From positions 1 through 6,625 of the forward strand of contig CALPIR020000129.1 of assembly GCA_943323675.2 (NCBI GenBank): a DNA stretch of 6,625 nucleotides. Reading direction: 5' to 3'. The notes under the pieces were generated by a model. It was not told the origin of the DNA, did no database searches, and saw only the letters and a list, made by a program, of their open reading frames with translations. This document shows positions 1 to 5,689 of this stretch, in pieces. The DNA is from Chitinophaga pinensis. Lineage in GTDB: Bacteria; Bacteroidota; Bacteroidia; UKL13-3. A program made the position numbers and the translations under genes. Each line of letters begins with the position of its first letter. Position 1 is the stretch's first letter.

Positions 1-314
1 ATAGTAGCACCCTCGAAACCTCCGTTCATAGCAGGGAAATTTCCTATTACTTGTTGTCCAAAACTGCTCTGAGAGTTCAACAAAAAGACAGTTAGTATAG
101 CGAACCCCCACTTGATTGATTTACTTTTTGTGGTAAAAAAAGCTTGTGCAAAATTTTTCATAAACTGATAGCTATTAGCAACAAGCAAGAGCGTTACATC
201 TAACAGCACTTTCAAACTCCAATTACTTCCACTAAATGATCCCCAATTCATTGGGTTTAACAAGGGCATACTTTTATTAATAGAATAGGATGAGGCGTAT
301 TTATATGTTTTCAT
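1..314 (-). CDS. Secreted protein, N-terminal part only (3' end beyond left edge)
   Basis: The frame reads without a stop from an ATG at 314 to the left edge: 104 full codons, with the rest of the gene missing. Residues 70-80 (GFAILTVFLLN) form a hydrophobic core preceded by lysines (KSKSIKW) and followed by NSQSSFG|QQ, a convincing signal peptide with likely cleavage after residue 86. The mature start, QQVIGNFPAMNGGFEGAT, resembles N-termini I recall from large secreted Bacteroidota proteins, often exported by the type IX secretion system; that is inference, since the diagnostic C-terminal sorting domain is not in the window. The start is uncertain. ATG 314 follows an in-frame TAA and has AAGGA six bases upstream, but it gives an unusually long leader with a second hydrophobic stretch at residues 34-46. 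ATG 161 (residue 52) would give a normal 35-residue signal peptide. The family cannot be named. Confidence 0.68.
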   Translation of the reverse strand, partial: MKTYKYASSYSINKSMPLLNPMNWGSFSGSNWSLKVLLDVTLLLVANSYQFMKNFAQAFFTTKSKSIKWGFAILTVFLLNSQSSFGQQVIGNFPAMNGGFEGAT

Positions 315-476
315 TTAGTATCCTTTAAAACCGAGTAAAGTTTAATTTATAAGCAATATAATTTTTAGCGCACATTTGTTATTAAGGTGCTGTTTGTGTG
401 CCTTGGGGTTGGTTATGTGTTCATTACCCTTAAATTAATGTTGGCCTTATAATCAATTGAACTGTTTTATTGGCCG

Positions 477-484
477 CAAATCTA
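477..484 (-). promoter_or_regulatory. Possible Bacteroidota-type -7 element for the leftward gene
   Basis: On the minus strand this reads TAGATTTG, an exact match to TAnnTTTG, the -7 consensus known from Bacteroides and Flavobacterium promoters. It points towards the secreted-protein gene, about 160 bases from ATG 314. No good -33 TTTG lies at the expected distance; the nearest candidate reads GTTTA around 503-507. A single 8-base match in AT-rich DNA can easily arise by chance, so this is a candidate only. Confidence 0.2.
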
Positions 485-508
485 AGCCACTGTAGGGTTC
501 GGTAAACG

Positions 509-542
509 TTATTAAACGGTTATATTTAGGTTAGTTTAATAA
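509..542. repeat. 9-bp inverted repeat in the intergenic region
   Basis: TTATTAAAC (509-517) and GTTTAATAA (534-542) are perfect reverse complements separated by 16 bases. The left arm overlaps two direct copies of TAAACG at 503-508 and 513-518, spaced 10 bases apart, about one helical turn. The arrangement could be a protein-binding site between the divergent genes, but the arms are mostly A and T and may be accidental. Confidence 0.3.
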
Positions 543-680
543 AAAGTGGTATTCATTTTTTTTCTTGCGCATGCTATTAATGATAAAATATATATTAAAA
601 GTGCAACATTTTTTTAGGCTGGTTTTGCCTGCTATTAACTGTGTTTTTAGCCTTCATTAAATAGCAAGCTTTAAATTTTT

Positions 681-717
681 AATATCGGATAGGTATTTTA
701 TGATAAATACCGATATT
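681..717 (+). promoter_or_regulatory. Imperfect palindrome/hairpin just upstream of the fic start
   Basis: The right arm AAATACC-GATATT (705-717) pairs completely with AATATC (681-686) plus GGTATTT (692-698). Only a 5-base bulge (GGATA, 687-691) interrupts the left arm, and the loop is TATGAT (699-704). The structure ends six bases before the fic ATG. As DNA it could be an operator, plausibly for the fic product, which has a C-terminal helix-turn-helix. As RNA it would cover the ribosome loading region. The loop also holds an ATG opening a six-codon frame (MINTDI) whose TGA at 718-720 is in frame with fic and three bases before its start. The repeat is seen directly; its function is inference. 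Confidence 0.45.
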
Positions 718-723
718 TGAAAA

Positions 724-1695
724 ATGGATTGGAAAAATGTTGTAATAGATGAAAGTACAACCTACTTATTGCAAAGGCTTGATGATAAATTGGCGAAGCT
801 CAATCAGTCGAGGCCATTGCCTGCTGCTGCACTTAACCGAATTAAAGATGAACTTGCTATGGAGTGGACATACAACAGCAACAGCATAGAGGGAAATACA
901 TTAACGCTTCAGGAAACCAAACTTGTTTTGCAAGATGGTATTACGGTAAAGGGTAAACCATTACGCGAGCATTTCGAGGCGGTTAATCACCATGGTGCTG
1001 TTGATTATATTGAATCTATTGTTAAGCCTAATTACGTGATTAATGAGCGTGATGTTTTACATACACATGCATTGGTGCTAGATAAAATTGAAAAAGATTT
1101 TGCAGGTCGTTTTCGAAATGCTGGTGTAAGGATAACGGGTGCAAACCACACGCCACCAAATGCACTAAAAGTGTATGATTATATTCACGATTTAATGCGT
1201 TGGGTGAATGAAGAATCAGGTGGTTTACACCCCATAATAAGAGCTGCTGTTTTTCATCATAGGTTTGTTTGGATTCACCCATTTTTTGATGGCAATGGCA
1301 GGAGTGTGCGTTTGCTTTTTAATTTGTTGATGATGAAACATGGATTTCCGCCTGCCATTATTTTACGAAACGACAGAAAGAAATATTATGCTGCACTGAA
1401 CAAAGCCAATGAAGGTGATTACCAGAAACTGTTTTTATTGGTTTGCCAAGCAATGGAAAGAAGTTTAGATATCTATTTAAGTAATTTGGATAATTACGCA
1501 GAAGATTACAAACCAATTAGCAACATTGTTCATGAGGGTTTGGCTTCTTATGGATACAGTCAAGAGTATATTAGCTTGCTGGCTCGAAGGGGCGAAATAG
1601 ATGCCTACAAAGAGGGTAGGGTTTGGTTTACCACCCCAGATGCAATTCACGATTATGTAAAAGGTCGAAAAAGAATACGAAAAACGGTGTCATAA
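724..1695 (+). CDS. Fic family protein with C-terminal helix-turn-helix (putative AMP transferase)
   Basis: This 323-residue protein contains the canonical Fic motif HPFFDGNGR at residues 185-193. In Fic enzymes the His is the catalytic base and the DGNGR part binds Mg and the nucleotide phosphates, usually to move AMP from ATP onto a Ser, Thr or Tyr hydroxyl of a target protein. Residues 52-57 (SNSIEG) fit the inhibitory motif (S/T)xxxE(G/N); its position before the Fic core makes this a class II, self-inhibited Fic protein. Residues 131-146 (RNAGVRITGANHTPPN) look like the flap that positions the target. Residues about 277-317 (YSQEYISLLARRG, then KEGRVWFTTPDAIHDYV) resemble an excisionase/MerR-like helix-turn-helix. 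The ATG at 724 is chosen because a TGA lies in frame six bases upstream. The gene stands alone and converges on ftsZ. No antitoxin gene is adjacent, as expected when the inhibitor is in the same chain. The target is unknown. Confidence 0.93.
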   Translation: MDWKNVVIDESTTYLLQRLDDKLAKLNQSRPLPAAALNRIKDELAMEWTYNSNSIEGNTLTLQETKLVLQDGITVKGKPLREHFEAVNHHGAVDYIESIVKPNYVINERDVLHTHALVLDKIEKDFAGRFRNAGVRITGANHTPPNALKVYDYIHDLMRWVNEESGGLHPIIRAAVFHHRFVWIHPFFDGNGRSVRLLFNLLMMKHGFPPAIILRNDRKKYYAALNKANEGDYQKLFLLVCQAMERSLDIYLSNLDNYAEDYKPISNIVHEGLASYGYSQEYISLLARRGEIDAYKEGRVWFTTPDAIHDYVKGRKRIRKTVS

Positions 1696-1706
1696 TTCAT
1701 GCATAA

Positions 1707-1744
1707 AAAAATCCCCAAACTGACTATTCAATTTGGGGATTTTT
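1707..1744. terminator. Bidirectional intrinsic terminator between fic and ftsZ
   Basis: AAAAATCCCCAAA (1707-1719) is the exact reverse complement of TTTGGGGATTTTT (1732-1744), a 13-bp stem. Inside the 12-base loop, TGA and TCA can pair further, closing a CTAT tetraloop. The stem is flanked by an A-run on the left and a T-run on the right, so the RNA ends in U residues in either direction. It begins 11 bases after the fic stop and lies 17 bases past the ftsZ stop, so it probably serves both convergent units and closes the dcw operon. Confidence 0.88.
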
Positions 1745-1761
1745 ATGTTTATTAAAAACAA

Positions 1762-3531
1762 CTAATCTACATTATCATGTAAAAAACTATTGTTTGTTCG
1801 TATGCCATTGTTGGTGCCATCATCAAACAAACTTAAACGCGATACCGCATTTTCTGATGAATGTGGCACTTCATTTAATTTCTTTTGTCTGCGCACATAA
1901 GCAGGCTCTTTTTCTAAATCCCTTAAACCAACAGGGGTGTTAATTTGTAAATTTAACTCCTTGATTTTTTTTAACCGAGCGATGCTTTGTTTTATTCTTT
2001 CCTCTTGATCTACTGAACTAGCAGTTACTTCTTCTTTCAACTCAAAATCAAAGTCTTCTTCAACATTAAAAGCCATAGACTCTTCAACTTCATCAACAAA
2101 ATTCGAGTATGCTGCTGGAGGTGTTTCCATCAACTCGTCATTTAATTCCGGTAAATCTATTTCATTTAATACGGGTTCTATGGTTTTCATAAAAGGCTCA
2201 TGCGATAGGTCTACTTGTGGTATTTCAACCTCCAATTCGGCTACAGGCATTTCAATTTCTTCTACAATTTCTTGCTCAATATGAGCAACAACGGTTACTT
2301 CTTCCTCTAGTTCGAAACGTACCATTTCATCTTCAATAACTGGTGTTTCTTCAACGGTATTTATGGTTGCAACGGGTTCATTAATTACTTCCACCATTGG
2401 CTCTATAGTTATTTCTGCTTCTGGCTCAATGATAGGCGCAACTGTTTTAGCTACATCAGCTAATGGATTTGCAACAATCATTTGTGGTTTTGATGGCGCT
2501 TCATACAACACATGTTTTGTTGGCACTTTAGCCGCATTATTTTGTGCGTAGGTTATTTTGTTTTCTCTGCTTTCAAAGCCTGTACAAATAATGGTTACAG
2601 CTAATTTTTCGCCTAGGGTTTCATCAATAGAAGTTCCAAAAATTACATCTGCATTTAACCCAGCTTGTTCTTGTACAAAGTTTGAAATGATATCAATTTC
2701 ATCCATCAATACTTCATTCGAGCCAAATGAAATATTTAATAAAATATTCTTAGCTCCAAGAATTTGGTTATCGTTTAACAATGGAGAAGCCAATGCACCT
2801 TGCACAGCATCCATTGCTCTGTTTTCTCCTTCAGCACTTGCACTGCCCATTAAAGCAACACCGCTGTTACGCATCACCGTTTTAACATCTTCAAAATCCA
2901 CGTTAATGTAACCAGGATAAGTGATGATTTCTGCTATGCCTTTTGCTGCAATGGTTAGTATATCGTTTGCATGACTAAAAGCTGTACGAATAGGTAAATT
3001 ACCGTACATCTCTTTTATCTTATCATTATTAATAATAAGCAAGCAGTCAACACTACGTTTTAATTGTTCAATACCTTCCTCGGCATGCATTTTACGTTTC
3101 TTACCTTCAAAATTAAAAGGTGTTGTAACAATACCTACAGTTAATATGTCCAGTTCGCGTGCTGCTTTTGCAATTACAGGAGCTGCTCCAGTACCTGTTC
3201 CACCACCCATACCTGCTGTAACAAAAAGCATTTTGGTATTTACACCTAATACCTCAATAATATCTTCAATGGCTTCCATGGCGCTGTTGTGACCTTTTTC
3301 AGGGTCAGCACCAGCACCAAGTCCTGCTGTTAAACTTGCACCAAGTTGAATTTTATTTGGAATAGGGCTCGCTTCCAATGCTTGTAAATCGGTATTACAA
3401 ATAACAAAATCAACCCCTTTAATGCCTTGGTTAAACATATGATTAACTGCATTTCCTCCTCCTCCGCCTACACCAAGTACTTTTATAATGCTTGATTTAT
3501 CTTTTGGAAGATCAAATTTTAAAGCGTTCAT
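1762..3531 (-). CDS. ftsZ: Cell division protein FtsZ, with long C-terminal tail
   Basis: FtsZ is the tubulin-like GTPase that polymerises at midcell and organises the divisome. The nucleotide-binding loop GVGGGGGNAVNHM is at residues 20-32, the tubulin signature GGGTGTG at 109-115, and the T7 loop with NVDFEDV at 210-216, whose Asp residues complete the GTPase site of the next subunit. The GTPase and C-terminal subdomain end near residue 319 (NADVIFGTSIDETLG at 293-307). The total of 589 residues is about 200 more than E. coli FtsZ. The excess is a Glu- and Pro-rich acidic linker (about 320-510), then a basic patch (ERIKQSIARLKKIKEL, 511-526), DLEKEPAYVRRQKK at 538-551 resembling the usual FtsZ C-terminal peptide, and the terminal NNSFLHDNVD. 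The start gives the expected N-terminus (FDLPKDKSSIIKVLGVGGGG) and lies 27 bases after ftsA. It is last in the operon, just before the terminator. Confidence 0.98.
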   Translation of the reverse strand: MNALKFDLPKDKSSIIKVLGVGGGGGNAVNHMFNQGIKGVDFVICNTDLQALEASPIPNKIQLGASLTAGLGAGADPEKGHNSAMEAIEDIIEVLGVNTKMLFVTAGMGGGTGTGAAPVIAKAARELDILTVGIVTTPFNFEGKKRKMHAEEGIEQLKRSVDCLLIINNDKIKEMYGNLPIRTAFSHANDILTIAAKGIAEIITYPGYINVDFEDVKTVMRNSGVALMGSASAEGENRAMDAVQGALASPLLNDNQILGAKNILLNISFGSNEVLMDEIDIISNFVQEQAGLNADVIFGTSIDETLGEKLAVTIICTGFESRENKITYAQNNAAKVPTKHVLYEAPSKPQMIVANPLADVAKTVAPIIEPEAEITIEPMVEVINEPVATINTVEETPVIEDEMVRFELEEEVTVVAHIEQEIVEEIEMPVAELEVEIPQVDLSHEPFMKTIEPVLNEIDLPELNDELMETPPAAYSNFVDEVEESMAFNVEEDFDFELKEEVTASSVDQEERIKQSIARLKKIKELNLQINTPVGLRDLEKEPAYVRRQKKLNEVPHSSENAVSRLSLFDDGTNNGIRTNNSFLHDNVD

Positions 3532-3558
3532 ATCGGTTTATTTTTACTGGGTTTTAAA

Positions 3559-4869
3559 TTAAAAATCTTTTATATCGTCATCATTCAACCATTGTCTGCC
3601 TTTTTCTAACCATTTGTTTAAAAAGCCTCCTGTTTTAGGTGGTTGGGTAGCAATAACGGTTTGTGTATCTTCTGTTGTTGTCTCCACGTTCACTTCGTAT
3701 CCTTCGTTTAATCCTTTAAGCACCAAGCCTACTGCTGTGGCATACATAGGACTCTTTATTTCATCAACAATTGATTTAGCGATGTGCTCGTTTGGATAAC
3801 CAATGCGTGTGTCTAATCCGGTTACATATTCAACCAACTTACTTAAATCTTTTAATTGCGATCCGCCTCCTGTAATTACTATACCTGCGTTAAGTTTACG
3901 TTCGTAACCTGAACTTTTTATTTGATATACTACCGACTCAAATATTTCCTCTACACGCGCTTGGATAACCATGGCTAAGTTCTTTATCGAAACTTCTTTA
4001 GGTTGGCGACCATGAAAACCAGGAATACAAACGATTTCATTTTCTTTATTTTCTTCTGCTACTGCCGAACCAAATTTTACTTTTAATAATTCGGCTTGAT
4101 TGCGCAAAACTTGGCATCCTTCAACCACATCTTCGGTAATGATGTTACCGCCAAAAGGAATTACTGCAGTATGTCTTATGATACCATTTTTAAAAATGGC
4201 AACATCTGTTGTTCCACCTCCAATATCAACCAAACAAATACCTGCTTCCATCTCTTCAGGAGTAAGAACTGATTCTGCTGAAGATAGTGGCTCAAGTATT
4301 AAATCTGCCACATCTAAACCTGCACGATGAACACTTTTGTTGATGTTTTTTATTGCCTCAACATGTCCTGTTATGATGTGGAAGTTTGCTGATAATCTTA
4401 CACCAGCCATCCCTACCGGATCTATTACATCTGTAATGTCATCTACTTGATATTCTTGTGGAAGTACATGAATGATTTTATCTCCTGGAGGCAATGCTAA
4501 TTTTTCAGTTTCCTTTATAAAATTAATAACCTCTTCTAAAATTATTTCGTCCTCTGGGTTATTACGACTGATGCTATTGCGGTGTTGTTTGCTTTTGATG
4601 TGTTGTCCAGCAATACCAACGTGCACCGAGTTAATTTCTATGCGAACGTTACTATCCTGCATGCTAGCTTTGGCCTTATCAATTGCCTCGCGAATTGCTT
4701 TTACCGTTTTATCTATATTGCGCACTTCACCTCTTATAACACCAAGTGAATCGGCTTTGCCCATGCCCAATATTTCTACTTTACCAAATTCGTTTTTGGC
4801 TCCAATAATTGCACACACTTTCGTGGTCCCAATGTCTAATCCTACTATTACTTTATTTAATTGCGCCAT
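3559..4869 (-). CDS. ftsA: Cell division protein FtsA, actin-like membrane tether
   Basis: FtsA is an actin-family ATPase that anchors FtsZ filaments to the inner face of the membrane and passes the division signal to later proteins. Phosphate-1 motif VGLDIGTTKVCAIIG is at residues 9-23, phosphate-2 motif LVDIGGGTTDVAIF at 213-226, and the adenosine motif AGIVITGGGSQLKDL at 328-342. The region around residues 85-165 corresponds to the FtsA-specific 1C (SHS2) insertion that replaces an actin subdomain. After a low-complexity Thr-rich spacer (about 394-413), the C-terminus GGFLNKWLEKGRQWLNDD (414-431) has the spacing of bulky hydrophobic and basic residues expected of the amphipathic membrane-targeting helix. 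The length, 436 residues, is close to normal. The start lies five bases after the ftsQ stop (TAG) with no clear ribosome-binding motif, suggesting translational coupling. Confidence 0.98.
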   Translation of the reverse strand: MAQLNKVIVGLDIGTTKVCAIIGAKNEFGKVEILGMGKADSLGVIRGEVRNIDKTVKAIREAIDKAKASMQDSNVRIEINSVHVGIAGQHIKSKQHRNSISRNNPEDEIILEEVINFIKETEKLALPPGDKIIHVLPQEYQVDDITDVIDPVGMAGVRLSANFHIITGHVEAIKNINKSVHRAGLDVADLILEPLSSAESVLTPEEMEAGICLVDIGGGTTDVAIFKNGIIRHTAVIPFGGNIITEDVVEGCQVLRNQAELLKVKFGSAVAEENKENEIVCIPGFHGRQPKEVSIKNLAMVIQARVEEIFESVVYQIKSSGYERKLNAGIVITGGGSQLKDLSKLVEYVTGLDTRIGYPNEHIAKSIVDEIKSPMYATAVGLVLKGLNEGYEVNVETTTEDTQTVIATQPPKTGGFLNKWLEKGRQWLNDDDIKDF

Positions 4870-4874
4870 GGCAG

Positions 4875-5681
4875 CTATGGGTTATTTTTCTTTTTACAAA
4901 CAATTTGATTCTTATATTTTACTGTAATGCTACTATACGTTTCCCAGCCTACTCGATTCATCGCCTCTTTGTAAAAGAGCATCAATCTTTTAAACTTATC
5001 ATCTGTATCTGCAGCATCGCCAAAATCTATGGTTTGATCACCTATATTCGGAATAAGTGTAAACTCACTCTCAGCTGTAACAAATATCTGTTCTATCTGC
5101 GCGTTCCAAAAAGTATCTTTATCAACATATGTGGCTATCTTAAACAGTTGACGTAATGTTTCGGTTAATGCCGTATCTCTTCCATTTCCATGTTCAAAAA
5201 TGTATCCGTTAGCAATTGGCACATGGGCTGTATAATCAGGCGATAGGGGCATTTTAAGGCCTTCATCATCCAAATAAAATCCCTCCCCAAATGCATTCAA
5301 TACCCTTAGTATAGGCCTGCGTTGTTGTATGTGGATATTTAACCTACCGTTCATATCTGTATACACTTCTGCTGTTTTTACCATGGGGTTATTGCGAAGT
5401 TTATTTTCTAGCCAGGGTATACCGATGTTATTTATTGCAATACCTATAATCTTTTTTTCGTTTCCATCTTTCCTTATGGTTTTTAACACCATTTCTCTGT
5501 CTATAAAATTTGCTGCCTCGGTTGGTTCTATGTGTACATTAATTTCTGTACAGGTTTTTTCTTTTTCTTGTTTATTGATAAACGCAACACTCACAAATAA
5601 ACCGGCAACCAACACAAGCCAAAGTGTGATGTAGCCAATTTTTTTTGCCTTGCTTAAAAATTTATGTTTATCAAATGCCAT
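4875..5681 (-). CDS. ftsQ: Cell division protein FtsQ
   Basis: FtsQ is a bitopic membrane protein that links early divisome proteins to the septal wall synthesis machinery. This 268-residue protein has the expected plan: a short basic cytoplasmic N-terminus (residues 1-14, with KHKFLSKAKK), one membrane helix (about 15-35, IGYITLWLVLVAGLFVSVAFI), then a periplasmic part. Residues about 44-125 fit a POTRA-like domain (INVHIEP, then a helical part ending WLENKLRNNPMVKTAEVYTD, and RLNIHIQQRRPILRV). The beta domain follows, including GEGFYLDDEGLKMPLS (132-147), a pattern common in FtsQ/DivIB proteins. Sequence conservation in this family is low, so the call rests on architecture, those segments and the position between murC and ftsA. 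The start lies eight bases after the murC stop and has no evident Shine-Dalgarno sequence. Confidence 0.94.
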   Translation of the reverse strand: MAFDKHKFLSKAKKIGYITLWLVLVAGLFVSVAFINKQEKEKTCTEINVHIEPTEAANFIDREMVLKTIRKDGNEKKIIGIAINNIGIPWLENKLRNNPMVKTAEVYTDMNGRLNIHIQQRRPILRVLNAFGEGFYLDDEGLKMPLSPDYTAHVPIANGYIFEHGNGRDTALTETLRQLFKIATYVDKDTFWNAQIEQIFVTAESEFTLIPNIGDQTIDFGDAADTDDKFKRLMLFYKEAMNRVGWETYSSITVKYKNQIVCKKKNNP

Positions 5682-5689
5682 TCAGGTAA

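Larger units (their letters stand above)
315..723. other. Divergent intergenic region without a convincing gene
   Basis: These 409 bases separate the leftward secreted-protein gene from the rightward fic gene, so both promoters should lie here. All frames are short: the longest plus-strand one I found by eye is a 29-codon frame at 571-660 with no supporting features. I see no tRNA-like or other recognisable RNA gene. The region holds an inverted repeat at 509-542, a weak leftward promoter candidate at 477-484 and a hairpin abutting the fic start at 681-717, each listed separately. A loose rightward -7 candidate (TAAATTTT, 672-679) lacks a clear upstream partner. Confidence 0.7.

Noticed and set aside
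571..660. 29-codon plus-strand frame upstream of fic (MLLMIKYILKV...)
   Set aside because: A frame this short is expected by chance, it has no ribosome-binding motif, and the hydrophobic composition follows from T-rich DNA. It is in frame with fic, but two in-frame stops (658-660 and 718-720) separate them, so it is not a broken fic N-terminus.
1040..1282. 80-codon minus-strand frame inside fic
   Set aside because: It is a shadow of the fic coding sequence, His- and Leu-rich through antisense codon bias, with no independent support.
2363..2911. Two plus-strand open frames of 62 and 117 codons opposite ftsZ
   Set aside because: They lie wholly antisense to a well-supported ftsZ, show no recognisable domain, and have the biased composition typical of a reversed coding strand.
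4472..5156. Overlapping plus-strand frames of 151 and 115 codons across the ftsA-ftsQ junction, with hydrophobic stretches
   Set aside because: Both are antisense to ftsA and ftsQ. The hydrophobicity arises from reading acidic and basic codons on the other strand, and no start signal or family resemblance is visible.
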